This document shows positions 7,542-15,815 of a stretch of 64,000 nt of DNA, piece after piece. The translations under genes were made by a program, and so were the position numbers. The stretch spans positions 62,001-126,000 of the forward strand of contig NZ_JACJJP010000001.1 of assembly GCF_016900095.1 (NCBI RefSeq), in the 5' to 3' direction. Source of the DNA: Gemmiger formicilis (lineage in GTDB: Bacteria > Bacillota > Clostridia > Oscillospirales > Ruminococcaceae). Below the pieces are notes generated by a model, which did no database searches, was not told the origin of the DNA, and was given only the letters and a program-made list of their open reading frames with translations. Position 1 is the stretch's first letter; every line of letters starts with the position of its first letter.

Positions 7542-8420
7542 GTGTTCGGATATGTTACGATCTATCGAAAAGGACTGGACAAAGCTGCCATGGACTGCTA
7601 TCAGGCCTATTACTGCGGCCTGTGTCAGTCCCTGGCCCGCCACGGCACTGCGGCGCGGATGGCTCTTTCCTATGATATGACCTTTGCGGCTTTGCTGCTC
7701 AGCGCTTTGTATGAACCGAACACGGTGTTTTCCTCCGGGCGTTGTGTACCACATCCGCTGAAAGCACGGCCCCGGGCGGCAAATCCATATCTGGAATATG
7801 CCGCCGACATGACGGTGGCGCTGGCCTACTACAACTACCTGGACAACTGGCGGGATGACCACAGCCGTGCCGGTCTGCTGGCCGCCCGCCGTCTGGAAGC
7901 GCCTCTGGCACAGATTCGTCGCCGGTGGCCCCGGCAGTGCGGCGCCATAGAGAAGCGTCTGGCCGAGCTGAACCAACTGGAAGGGGTCGGCAGTACCGAT
8001 CTGGATGCCCTGTGCAACTGTTTCGGAGCACTGCTGGGTGCCGTCTTCTGTTATCAGGAAGACATGTGGTCTCCCGTTCTGGACGGACTGGGGCGCGGGC
8101 TGGGCGGCTTTATCTACCTGATGGACGCTTACGACGACCTGAAGAAAGACAAGCGTCACGGCAGTTTCAACGCTCTGGCCGCTACGGCCGACGAGTACGG
8201 CAGCAACAAGGATGGCTTTGAGCAGCGCTGCCATGAACTTTTGACACAGCAGATGGGCCTGTGTGCCCAGAATTTTCAGCTGCTGCCTATCCTGAAAGAC
8301 ACACCGGAAGGACAGCTGCTGCACAACACGATTTACGCCGGGGTCTGGAGCAAATATGCTCTGGTGAAAGCCATGCGCACCAAATCCGGCAAACCAAGGA
8401 AGGGGACGCAAGACGAATGA
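7542..8420 (+). CDS. DUF5685-type protein
   Basis: A 292-residue, mostly alpha-helical protein. The opening MFGYVTIYRKGL, the motif YQAYYCGLCQSLA and ALSYDMTFAALLLSALYE are characteristic of the clostridial DUF5685 family, whose function is unknown. Further conserved-looking stretches are YLDNWRDD and GLGGFIYLMDAYDDLKKD, whose aspartates could bind metal. No signal peptide is present. The start is GTG at 7542 and a weak purine run precedes it. Its stop overlaps the next ATG (ATGA), which strongly couples it to the DnaJ-domain gene. This pairing suggests the J protein serves it or acts on the same membrane target. Confidence 0.82.
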   Translation: MFGYVTIYRKGLDKAAMDCYQAYYCGLCQSLARHGTAARMALSYDMTFAALLLSALYEPNTVFSSGRCVPHPLKARPRAANPYLEYAADMTVALAYYNYLDNWRDDHSRAGLLAARRLEAPLAQIRRRWPRQCGAIEKRLAELNQLEGVGSTDLDALCNCFGALLGAVFCYQEDMWSPVLDGLGRGLGGFIYLMDAYDDLKKDKRHGSFNALAATADEYGSNKDGFEQRCHELLTQQMGLCAQNFQLLPILKDTPEGQLLHNTIYAGVWSKYALVKAMRTKSGKPRKGTQDE

Positions 8421-9142
8421 CCGATCCGTACAGCGTATTGGGCATCCAGCCGGGGGCAGACGAGGAAACCATCAAGAAGGCATACCGCCAGAAGTGCAAG
8501 CAATACCATCCCGACCTGCACCCGGACGACCCCACCTGTGAGGACAAATTCAAGGAAGTGCAGGCCGCATACAGCGAAATCATGCGCCTGCGCTCGGGCG
8601 GCGGGCGTCAGCAATCTCAGAGCAGCTACAACCAAAGCGGCGGATACAGCGGGTACGGCCGCCAGAACACCGGATACCAGGATCCCTTCGGATTCGGGTT
8701 TGATCCTTTTGGGTTCGGCGGATACGAAACCCGAAGCAACACCGGGCGGGAATCCCCCGAAATGCAGGCCGCCAACAACTACATCCGCAACGGCTACTAC
8801 ACCGAAGCACTGCATGTGCTGAACAGCGTGCCTGTGTCCGAGCGGACCGCCCGCTGGCACTACTATGCGGCGCTGGCCAATTCCGGCCTGGGCAACAACA
8901 TCAACGCTCAGAACGAGGCCCGCACCGCCGTGAACCTGGAACCCAACAATTTTGAGTACCAGCGTCTACTGGACCGGCTGCAGAATCCCGGCCGCACCTA
9001 CACATCCTATCAGCAGGCGTATACCCAGCCCGGTTCCCGCATGCAGCAGGGCAACTTCTGCCTGCAGGCCTGGCTGTATCTGATGATGTGCAATCTGTGC
9101 AGCCTGTGCTGCTGCGGCCGCGGCGGATTCTTCTGCTGCTGA
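8417..9142 (+). CDS. DnaJ-domain protein with TPR-like region and cysteine-rich tail
   Basis: The 241-residue protein starts with a J domain (1-65) with intact HPD at residues 31-33, so it can stimulate an Hsp70 ATPase. A Gly/Gln/Tyr-rich linker (about 70-115) leads to a helical repeat region (about 118-195, with SERTARWHYYAALANSGLG) that resembles TPR. The last 25 residues are hydrophobic and contain seven cysteines in 18 positions. It lacks the zinc fingers and C-terminal domains of DnaJ itself. The ATG overlaps the DUF5685 stop. The tail may bind metal, be lipidated or insert in the membrane; none of these is proven. Confidence 0.85.
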   Translation: MTDPYSVLGIQPGADEETIKKAYRQKCKQYHPDLHPDDPTCEDKFKEVQAAYSEIMRLRSGGGRQQSQSSYNQSGGYSGYGRQNTGYQDPFGFGFDPFGFGGYETRSNTGRESPEMQAANNYIRNGYYTEALHVLNSVPVSERTARWHYYAALANSGLGNNINAQNEARTAVNLEPNNFEYQRLLDRLQNPGRTYTSYQQAYTQPGSRMQQGNFCLQAWLYLMMCNLCSLCCCGRGGFFCC

Positions 9143-9156
9143 CCTGCCCATACGAA

Positions 9157-9204
9157 AACACCCCTGTCCCCGTGGCTTGATGCACATGGGACAGGGGTTC
9201 TTTT
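9157..9204. terminator. Terminator shared by convergent genes
   Basis: The perfect 10-base arms CCCCTGTCCC (9161-9170) and GGGACAGGGG (9188-9197) are followed by TTCTTTTTG on the plus strand and flanked by AAAAC on the other side, so it may act both ways between the DnaJ-domain gene and the YkgJ-like gene. Confidence 0.85.
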
Positions 9205-9208
9205 TGTA

Positions 9209-9904
9209 TCAGGTTTTCAGCAAGGTTTGCAGCACGTGATACAGCGTTTCCAGGTTTTCCCGGAACTGAGGATAGAACTCATCCTGGGTGGAGTAATCGT
9301 AATACAGCGCCCGCTCCACACGGCGAACCGCCGGCAGGAACCGGGGGTGTTCCCTGCCCCCTGCCTGCCGCAGCAAGTCCGAAAGGCGGGTGCATTCCAC
9401 CGCCCAGGACGCATCCGTACCCGCCCGCTCGGTCACACCGGCCCCCTGCAGATAGTCTGTCAGGGTCCGACCGGGGGCTTCGGTTCCGCACAAGGGCAGC
9501 TGTGCGTAGTATTCCATCCGGGCTGTGTCCGGGTCAATGGACTGCCCCAGGGGGTACAGGGCACAGGCCAACGGCCGGGCCGGATGCACGGCACAGCCGT
9601 CTCCTTCCAGGAAGGGACAATCCCCCGTGCGGGCCGAAGGACGAAGCACCAGCACCGGAAGGCAGGTGGACTGCCCGATCTCCCGGCGGCAAAAGGCATC
9701 TGCCACCACCCGGGGAGGCAGATGCATCCAGCGGGCCAGGCGGTACAAATCCAACCCCGACAGCACCAGATCACGACGGTTGCGGCAGCAATCTCCGCAG
9801 CCCGCACAGGCAAACTCAAACAAATCCGCATTTTCCAAACGCGGGCAATCCGCCAGTGACGTGGTCAGCTCCGGTTCCCCGGCACGGCCGGGTTCCAGGC
9901 TCAC
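9209..9904 (-). CDS. YkgJ-family cysteine-cluster protein
   Basis: This 231-residue protein has the YkgJ (zinc- or iron-chelating) pattern: FACAGCGDCCRN near residue 33, then CPFLEGDGCAVHPARPLACALYPLG around 95-118. The cysteines probably bind a metal or an Fe-S cluster. The family often sits near modification or redox genes but has no settled activity. The GTG start at 9904 overlaps the stop of the upstream dehydrogenase gene (GTGA), so the two are coupled. The C-terminal 90 residues are helical and not family-specific. Function remains open. Confidence 0.82.
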   Translation of the reverse strand: MSLEPGRAGEPELTTSLADCPRLENADLFEFACAGCGDCCRNRRDLVLSGLDLYRLARWMHLPPRVVADAFCRREIGQSTCLPVLVLRPSARTGDCPFLEGDGCAVHPARPLACALYPLGQSIDPDTARMEYYAQLPLCGTEAPGRTLTDYLQGAGVTERAGTDASWAVECTRLSDLLRQAGGREHPRFLPAVRRVERALYYDYSTQDEFYPQFRENLETLYHVLQTLLKT

Positions 9905-10887
9905 AGATGCACCTCGTTGGGTTCGGGACGGCCGGCGGCAAAGTTGCTGACCGCCTCAAAGGCGCTCTGGACCATGCTGGCTACATTCACATCGGTATAA
10001 AAAGCGGTGTGCGGGCTGACCACCACGTTGGGGAAGCTGCGCAGCAGAGCCAGTTCCCGGTTGGCCAGGGCTTCGCCGGTGCGGTTGTAGTAGCAGATGC
10101 CGTTTTCATCCTCCACCACATCCAGGCCGGCGCCACCGATCTTGCCGCTTTCCAGCCCTTCCACCAGGGCTTTCGGCTCAATCAGGGTGCCGCGGGCGGT
10201 GTTGATGAGGATGACGCCCGGATTCATTTTTTCGATGGCTGCCCGGTTGATCAGATAATGATTTTCCGGCGTGGCATTCAGATGCAGGGTGATGACATCA
10301 CTCTCGGCATACAGAGTATCCAGGTCCACATACTCGGCCACATTGCAGACCTCGTCGTTGGGGTACAGGTCATAAGCCAGAATCCGGCAGCCGAATCCGG
10401 ACAGATGCCGGATGACCGTGCGGCCGATCTTGCCGGTGCCGATCACACCGATGGTGCAGCTGGACAGATCCTTGCCCATCTTGCCGGGCAGGGAGTAATC
10501 CTGGGCAGCGGCGCGCAGCATGATCTGGTTCATCTTGCGGGTGGCCATCAGCATGAGCATGATGGTGTAGTTGGCCACACCCTCGGGCGGATAATGACTG
10601 TGGGAAACCCGCAGCCCCAATTCCTTGGCCGTGTCCAAAGGGATATGATCATATCCTATACTGCGGCACGGCAGGTAACGGATTCCCATTTCAGCAAAAG
10701 TACGCAGATATTCCGGGCGGATTTCACAAGGGTTGGTGCTGACCGCATCGCAGCCTTCCGCCAGATGCAGATTGCCAGGGTTCGGTGCTTCGGAAGTCCA
10801 GGCATAATCGATACCGTACTTTTCTTTGAAGGTTTCGCAATACGGCAGCTCATCAAACTCCCGCAGGGTGTAGAAAAAGATCTTCAT
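9901..10887 (-). CDS. D-isomer 2-hydroxyacid dehydrogenase (D-lactate dehydrogenase-like)
   Basis: The 328-residue NAD-dependent enzyme has the Rossmann loop GVIGTGKIGRTVIRHL (about 148-163). The catalytic Arg is in INTARGTLIE, the Glu in DVVEDENG, and the His in SPHTAFYTD. The overall pattern, with CRSIGYDHIPLDTAKELG, is close to fermentative D-lactate dehydrogenase and VanH. It probably reduces pyruvate or another 2-keto acid to the D-hydroxy acid and recycles NADH. No VanA- or VanX-like genes are nearby, which argues for fermentation rather than glycopeptide resistance. The esterase gene lies 18 bases upstream, so the genes probably share an operon. Confidence 0.9.
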   Translation of the reverse strand: MKIFFYTLREFDELPYCETFKEKYGIDYAWTSEAPNPGNLHLAEGCDAVSTNPCEIRPEYLRTFAEMGIRYLPCRSIGYDHIPLDTAKELGLRVSHSHYPPEGVANYTIMLMLMATRKMNQIMLRAAAQDYSLPGKMGKDLSSCTIGVIGTGKIGRTVIRHLSGFGCRILAYDLYPNDEVCNVAEYVDLDTLYAESDVITLHLNATPENHYLINRAAIEKMNPGVILINTARGTLIEPKALVEGLESGKIGGAGLDVVEDENGICYYNRTGEALANRELALLRSFPNVVVSPHTAFYTDVNVASMVQSAFEAVSNFAAGRPEPNEVHL

Positions 10888-10905
10888 GGCAAAAGCGCCT
10901 CCCTT

Positions 10906-11712
10906 TTACAGGCGAAAATCAAACACATCAGCCAGCCAGTCGATGCACAGCGGCAGCCAGGCCGCATTATGGGTGCTGGGAGAGCCCACTTCCCGGCTGC
11001 AGGTGCTGCTGCCGTGGGCGCCGTGGGTGAACAGGTGCAGCTCATAGTCCACATCACATTTTTCCAGGGCCTGGGCCAGCAGCATGGAATTCTGCACGGG
11101 CACCGACTGGTCCGCCACGGTGTGCCACACAAAGAACGGCGGCAGACCGGGCTTGACCTGATTTTCCAGGCCGAAATACTCTTTCAGCTCCTGATCCGTG
11201 CCTGCAAGGTTTTCGATGGAACCCTCGTGAGCGAATTCACCGGACGTGATCACGGGATATCCCAAAATCACTGCGTTGGGCATCAGCTGGGCGGGCTCGG
11301 CCTGCAGGGCCTTGCACACCGGCTCGCAGTCTGTCAGCAGCGCAGCGGAGGCTGCCAGATGGCCGCCGGCGGAAAAGCCGCAGATGGCCAGCCTGTCAGG
11401 GTCCAGGAACAGGGTTTCGGCGTTACGGCGCAGGTGCAGGATGGCGCCCGACGCATCGGTCAGCGGTGCGTACCGCAGCGGCGCCGCCTGACGGGATGTG
11501 GTGGTGTATTCCAGGATGAACACCTGGTATCCGGCCTGCAAAAACTGCATGGCCACCGGATCGGCTTCCCGGGGGCTGCAGTAGGCGTAACCGCCGCCAG
11601 GCAGGATCAGGATGCCCGGACGCACCTCATATCCGGGCATGGTTTCGGACGGCTGGCGCAGGTATCCGGTCAGCTGCGCCCCACTGGGCAGGGTATATTC
11701 GTACACGCGCAT
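10906..11712 (-). CDS. Alpha/beta hydrolase, esterase of the dienelactone-hydrolase/BD-FAE type
   Basis: A 268-residue serine hydrolase. The oxyanion segment LILPGGGYAYCS (about 50-60) precedes the nucleophile elbow GFSAGGHLAAS. Asp in ADQSVPVQNS and His in THGAHGSS complete the likely triad. The sequence FVWHTVADQSVPV is typical of intracellular esterases near glycan-use genes, which remove acetyl or other acyl groups from sugars. No signal peptide is seen, so it is cytoplasmic. ATG 11712 is preferred because the upstream extension overlaps non-conserved sequence and AGGAGGC lies before it. Substrate is not predictable from context. Confidence 0.87.
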   Translation of the reverse strand: MRVYEYTLPSGAQLTGYLRQPSETMPGYEVRPGILILPGGGYAYCSPREADPVAMQFLQAGYQVFILEYTTTSRQAAPLRYAPLTDASGAILHLRRNAETLFLDPDRLAICGFSAGGHLAASAALLTDCEPVCKALQAEPAQLMPNAVILGYPVITSGEFAHEGSIENLAGTDQELKEYFGLENQVKPGLPPFFVWHTVADQSVPVQNSMLLAQALEKCDVDYELHLFTHGAHGSSTCSREVGSPSTHNAAWLPLCIDWLADVFDFRL

Positions 11713-11729
11713 AAGATAAGCCTCCTGTT

Positions 11730-12194
11730 TTATTTCTTTTCCGGCAGCGGGTGGGCTGCGATATATTCGTCCAAGATGTTGGCCGCCAAACGGACCAGCT
11801 CCGGGCAAGGACGTTTTTTGTAGTATTCGGGCGTGCGGGGGCTGGCCACCGGGCTGCCTTCCGCTTTGGCCAGGCCCAGCAGTTCCCGGCAGACGATGCT
11901 GCCGCGGCCGTTTTCCTCGCCGTACCGTGCGGCAAGAGCCTGCACCTCGGTATACAGAGCGGTTTTCTGGGATGGATCGGGGCTGCCGTACAGTGCCCCC
12001 AGAACCAGCACAATGCCGGAAAACGCACCGCAGACTTCCCGCAGACGGCCCACCCCACCGCCGAATCCGGCGGACATGGTCAGGGCCTGCTCCGGGGTAA
12101 GGTTCATCTCGTCTGCAAAGGCCAGCGCCACCGACTGTGCGCAGTTATAGCCTTTCATAAAGTTGTTGTATGCCTTGTCGCCATGAATGGACAT
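11730..12194 (-). CDS. C_GCAxxG_C_C family redox-type protein
   Basis: This 154-residue protein fits the C_GCAxxG_C_C family. It has GYNCAQSVALAF (residues 15-26), GFGGGVGRLREVCGAFSG (about 43-60) and further cysteines at GSIVCREL and KRPCPELV. The spaced cysteines are thought to bind a metal or act in thiol redox chemistry; activity is not established. It is the first gene of the minus-strand set 12194-9209. The ATG at 12194 follows AAAGGAAG. Its upstream region is back to back with the htpG promoter, so stress co-regulation is possible, but no CIRCE faces this gene directly. Confidence 0.85.
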   Translation of the reverse strand: MSIHGDKAYNNFMKGYNCAQSVALAFADEMNLTPEQALTMSAGFGGGVGRLREVCGAFSGIVLVLGALYGSPDPSQKTALYTEVQALAARYGEENGRGSIVCRELLGLAKAEGSPVASPRTPEYYKKRPCPELVRLAANILDEYIAAHPLPEKK

Positions 12195-12330
12195 TGGTAC
12201 ACTTCCTTTATTTATTGGTAAAATTCCTGTTTTGGTTCAACCATTCATCCAATAGAATAGCGCAAACTTTTCTTTTTGAAAAGAGGAATTCACACGTTTT
12301 TGAATTTTTTGTAAAAAGGCCGCCAGCCCC

Positions 12331-12359
12331 TTGCACTTTGTGTGTCAGAGTGCTACACT
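12331..12359 (+). promoter_or_regulatory. Sigma-A promoter of htpG
   Basis: TTGCAC, a 17-base spacer and TACACT lie just upstream of the CIRCE element, so transcription would begin within or beside the operator and HrcA would block it. Confidence 0.75.
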
Positions 12360-12363
12360 ATCA

Positions 12364-12390
12364 TTAGCACTTGATTGTCAAGAGTGCTAA
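12364..12390 (+). promoter_or_regulatory. CIRCE operator (HrcA binding site) upstream of htpG
   Basis: TTAGCACTT-N9-GAGTGCTAA differs from the consensus TTAGCACTC-N9-GAGTGCTAA at one base. HrcA is known to bind this element at groESL and dnaK operons. A further half-site GAGTGCTA at 12348-12355 overlaps the -10 box and forms an inverted pair with TTAGCAC. Confidence 0.95.
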
Positions 12391-12437
12391 ATTTGTACTG
12401 AATGAAAATTTACGATAAAGAAGAGGTCGATTGCAGT

Positions 12438-14342
12438 ATGGCTATGCGTCAGTTCAAGGCCGAGAGCAAAAAGCTTTTGGACCTGATGATCAATTCCATT
12501 TACACCAACAAGGAAATTTTTCTGCGTGAGCTGATTTCCAACGCTTCGGATGCGTGCGACAAGCTGTATTTCAAATCCCTGACCGATACCAGCATCGGCG
12601 TGAACAAAGCGGACCTGAAGATTCACATTGCCGCCGACAAGGATACCCGTACCCTGACCGTGAGCGATAACGGCATCGGCATGACCAAGGACGAGCTGGA
12701 AAAGAACCTGGGCACCATCGCCAAGTCCGGCAGCCTGGATTTCAAGCAGGAAAACCAGAACGAGAACATCGATATCATCGGTCAGTTCGGTGTCGGTTTC
12801 TACTCCGCCTTCATGGTGGCCTCCAAGGTGACGGTCATCTCCCGTGCCCTGGGTTCCGACGAGGCCTGGAAGTGGGAGTCCAAGGGTGTGGAAGGATACA
12901 CCCTCTCCCCCGCCGAGAAGGACGAAGTGGGCACCGATGTGATCATGGTGCTGAAAGAGGACGCCGACAACGAGGATTACAGCCAATTCCTGGAAGAGTA
13001 CACCCTGGCTGATCTGGTCAAGAAGTACAGCGACTATGTGCACTATCCCATCACCATGTACCGGGAAAAGAGCCGCCAGAAGCCGAAACCGGAAGATGCC
13101 GGCGACGACTACAAGCCGGAATGGGAAACCTACACCGAGCTGGAAACCCTGAACAGCATGGTGCCTATCTGGAAGCGGGACAAGAAGGACCTGAAGGACG
13201 AGGATTACAACGAGTTCTACAAGAACCGTTTCAACGATTACACCGACCCTCTGCGCGTGATTACCTCCCGCACCGAAGGCACTGCCACCTACACCGCTTT
13301 GCTGTTTGTGCCCGGCCGCACGCCGTATGACTACTACACCAAAGAATACGAGAAGGGCCTGGCCCTGTATGCGTCCGGCGTGCTGATCATGGAAAAGTGC
13401 GCCGACCTGCTGCCCGATTATTTCAGCTTCGTCAAGGGCGTTGTGGACAGTGAGGACCTGAGCCTGAACATCAGCCGTGAAACCCTGCAGAAGGACAGCC
13501 AGCTGCGTCTGATGCGCAACAGCCTGGAAAAGAAGATCAAGAACGAGCTGCATGCCATGCTGGTCAACGACCGTGAAAAGTACGAGACCTTCTGGAAGTC
13601 CTTCGGCCGTCAGATCAAATTCGGCATCTACGGCGACTACGGCATGCACAAGGATCTGCTGGCCGACCTGCTGATGTTCTTCTCCGCCAAGGAGCAGAAG
13701 TTCGTCACCCTGGACGAGTACATCGAAAAGATGCCGGAAGACCAGAAGTGCATCTACTACGCTGCCGGTGACGATGCTTCCCGCCTGAGCAAGCTGCCCA
13801 ACGCCCAGCTGGTGCTGAGCAAGGGCTACGACCTGCTGCTGTGCACCGAGGATGTGGATGAATTCTGCCTGCAGATCATGCACAACTACAAGGAAAAGGA
13901 GTTCAAGAACATCAACTCCGGCGATCTGGGCCTGGCCACTGACGAGGAGAAGAAGGCCGCCGAGGAGGCCGCCAATGAGAACAAGGATCTGTTCGAAGCC
14001 ATCAAGACCGCGCTGAACGGCAAGATCAAGGAAGTAAAGGCCAACCCGACCTTGAAGGATCACCCGGTGAGCCTGTCCAGCGAAGGCGGACTTTCCATGG
14101 AGATGGAGAAGGTCCTGCGCAAGATGCCCGGCAACGGTGAAGGCATGGAAAGCACCAAGGTGCTGGAGCTGAACACCACCCATCCCGTTTTTGCGGCGCT
14201 GCAGGCTGCCCAGGCTGCCGGCGACACCGACAAGATCAACAAGTACAGCGAGCTGCTGTATGACCAGGCACTGCTCATCGAGGGTCTGCCCATTGAAGAC
14301 CCCGTGGCGTATGCCCAGCTGGTCTGCGAACTGATGAAGTAA
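12438..14342 (+). CDS. htpG: Chaperone HtpG (Hsp90)
   Basis: The 634-residue ATP-dependent chaperone has the GHKL N-domain with ELISNASDACDKL, DNGIGMTKDEL and the lid glycine run GQFGVGFYSAFMV. The middle domain contains SEDLSLNISRETLQ, and the C-domain ends near VAYAQLVCELMK. Length is normal for HtpG (E. coli 624). The ATG at 12438 is chosen over ATG 12402 because AAGAGG lies 11 bases before it and family homology begins there. It acts in the cytosol on stressed client proteins. The CIRCE element predicts HrcA control and heat induction. A strong terminator follows, so it is monocistronic. Confidence 0.97.
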   Translation: MAMRQFKAESKKLLDLMINSIYTNKEIFLRELISNASDACDKLYFKSLTDTSIGVNKADLKIHIAADKDTRTLTVSDNGIGMTKDELEKNLGTIAKSGSLDFKQENQNENIDIIGQFGVGFYSAFMVASKVTVISRALGSDEAWKWESKGVEGYTLSPAEKDEVGTDVIMVLKEDADNEDYSQFLEEYTLADLVKKYSDYVHYPITMYREKSRQKPKPEDAGDDYKPEWETYTELETLNSMVPIWKRDKKDLKDEDYNEFYKNRFNDYTDPLRVITSRTEGTATYTALLFVPGRTPYDYYTKEYEKGLALYASGVLIMEKCADLLPDYFSFVKGVVDSEDLSLNISRETLQKDSQLRLMRNSLEKKIKNELHAMLVNDREKYETFWKSFGRQIKFGIYGDYGMHKDLLADLLMFFSAKEQKFVTLDEYIEKMPEDQKCIYYAAGDDASRLSKLPNAQLVLSKGYDLLLCTEDVDEFCLQIMHNYKEKEFKNINSGDLGLATDEEKKAAEEAANENKDLFEAIKTALNGKIKEVKANPTLKDHPVSLSSEGGLSMEMEKVLRKMPGNGEGMESTKVLELNTTHPVFAALQAAQAAGDTDKINKYSELLYDQALLIEGLPIEDPVAYAQLVCELMK

Positions 14343-14370
14343 TTTCTCCATCATTCAAATTGACAAACAG

Positions 14371-14427
14371 AAGGCGCCCCGCCCCCGCTCCGCTTTGTGC
14401 GGAACGGGTTGGCGGGGCGCCTTTTTT
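14371..14427 (+). terminator. Terminator of htpG
   Basis: The arms AAGGCGCCCCGCC (14371-14383) and GGCGGGGCGCCTT (14411-14423) are followed by TTTTTT. Confidence 0.9.
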
Positions 14428-14433
14428 ATCTGT

Positions 14434-15813
14434 TCAGCTTTCCTCGGCTTCCAGGGGAAGACGGATGACGGTGCGGGCACCATGGGGTTCGTTGTTTCCG
14501 AATTCTACCCGGCCGCCGTGGGCCTGTATGATCTGCACCACAATGTGAAGGCCCAGCACGTGCGGCGCGGGATCCGGCTGCGGATTGCCTTCCAGAACCG
14601 ACAGCACCGCAGGCGGGTAGCCGCTGCCGTTGTCCGTAACGATGACGACCAGTTCCGATGCTTCCCGCCGGGCGTGGACGGCAATTTCGCACCCCGGATT
14701 GTGCCGGGCACTGTTGCCCAGCAGGTTGGAAAAAGCCCGGCCCAGAAGTCCTTCATCCGCGCGCAGAGTCAGTGCTTCCGCATCGGGGGCCAGGTCAAAA
14801 TCCAGAGAACAGGCTTCCCCATAACCGGAATTGCAGAAATCGGTGACCGCCCTGCGCAGCAATTCTCCCGCCCGTACCGTCTTCAGGCGCAGGGGCTGGG
14901 CGTTATATTGCAGCTTGCTGGTCAGGTTCAGGTCTTCAATCAGGCGGCGAATGGTTTGCCCCTGGACCCGGATGGCCCCCGCCTTGGCCTGCTGGGCCGC
15001 CGGCACCGCCGGGTCGTGTTCCAGCTGTTCGGCATACCCGAAAATCAGGGACAACGGCGTGCGGATATCATGGCTGACCCCGGCAATCCAGTCGGTTCGG
15101 GCAGCGTCCCTCCGGGCGATGATGGTATTCTGACGCTGCAGAAGGGCGCTGGTCTGGTTCAGTTTGCGAGCTACCTCGGCGGTAAAGCCGGTAGCAGGCA
15201 GCTGTACCGCCCCGCCGGCTGCCAACGTATCCAGCCCATTGGCCACACTGGTCAACGCCTTGGCGCCTCGCCAGCTGAACACCATACACCCGGCCACAAT
15301 CAAAGCCACAACGGCCAGCAGCGTGGGCACAATGCCCCGATAAATTCCCCGGAACAGTTCGGTGTAGGAGTAAAAGCTGTACCGGAACATGGTACCTGGC
15401 GTTCTGCCCAGCACCAGCAAACCGTTTTCGGTGATCCAGCAGAACACCGGATAGTCATCCAGGTACCAGCGGGTGAAGGAGGCCACGTCGGTGACGGTGT
15501 AGGTGCGGTCCAGTTGGGGCGGCAGGTCGTACCGCCACACCACATTTCCCTGCTCATCCAACAGCATGGCCCACTCATACCCGTACAGCCATTCCTCCTG
15601 GGTGTTTTCCCCATCCAGATGGTACCCATCCTCACCCCGGACCAAGGCCCGGGCAATCTGCTCCGCGCTGTACCGGACGTTTTCCTGGTATTTATCGGCG
15701 TAATAAGCCACAATGCCCCCAAACGCAGCCAGTATGGCAATCATCAACGCCAGCACGCCCGCCGCCACCGCCAGGGCGTAGCGGCGCAGCATCCGGCCGA
15801 AGGTGCGTATCAT
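14434..15813 (-). CDS. Membrane sensor histidine kinase
   Basis: A 459-residue kinase with two membrane segments (about 10-38 and 170-195), a 130-residue extracytoplasmic sensing loop, and a HAMP-like linker. The phospho-acceptor H-box is GVSHDIRTPLSL (about 250). The ATPase domain has N box LLGRAFSNLLGNSARHNPG, G1 DNGSG and G2 HVLGLHIVVQI. It lies 2 bases downstream of its OmpR-type response regulator. The divergent ABC exporter with direct repeats in its promoter suggests it senses a peptide antibiotic or envelope stress, as CprK or BceS do. The ligand is inference. Confidence 0.92.
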   Translation of the reverse strand: MIRTFGRMLRRYALAVAAGVLALMIAILAAFGGIVAYYADKYQENVRYSAEQIARALVRGEDGYHLDGENTQEEWLYGYEWAMLLDEQGNVVWRYDLPPQLDRTYTVTDVASFTRWYLDDYPVFCWITENGLLVLGRTPGTMFRYSFYSYTELFRGIYRGIVPTLLAVVALIVAGCMVFSWRGAKALTSVANGLDTLAAGGAVQLPATGFTAEVARKLNQTSALLQRQNTIIARRDAARTDWIAGVSHDIRTPLSLIFGYAEQLEHDPAVPAAQQAKAGAIRVQGQTIRRLIEDLNLTSKLQYNAQPLRLKTVRAGELLRRAVTDFCNSGYGEACSLDFDLAPDAEALTLRADEGLLGRAFSNLLGNSARHNPGCEIAVHARREASELVVIVTDNGSGYPPAVLSVLEGNPQPDPAPHVLGLHIVVQIIQAHGGRVEFGNNEPHGARTVIRLPLEAEES

Positions 15814-15815
15814 CC

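Noticed and set aside
9901-10887. Part of a vancomycin-resistance (VanH) cluster
   Set aside because: The protein resembles VanH, but no ligase or dipeptidase genes are nearby; a fermentative D-lactate dehydrogenase fits better.
9502-11823. A 773-codon open frame opposite the esterase and dehydrogenase genes
   Set aside because: It spans several real genes and their boundaries, has low-complexity composition and no start signals.
12387-14354. A 655-codon open frame on the strand opposite htpG
   Set aside because: It mirrors the codon structure of htpG exactly, has no ribosome site or family-like composition, and htpG is certain.
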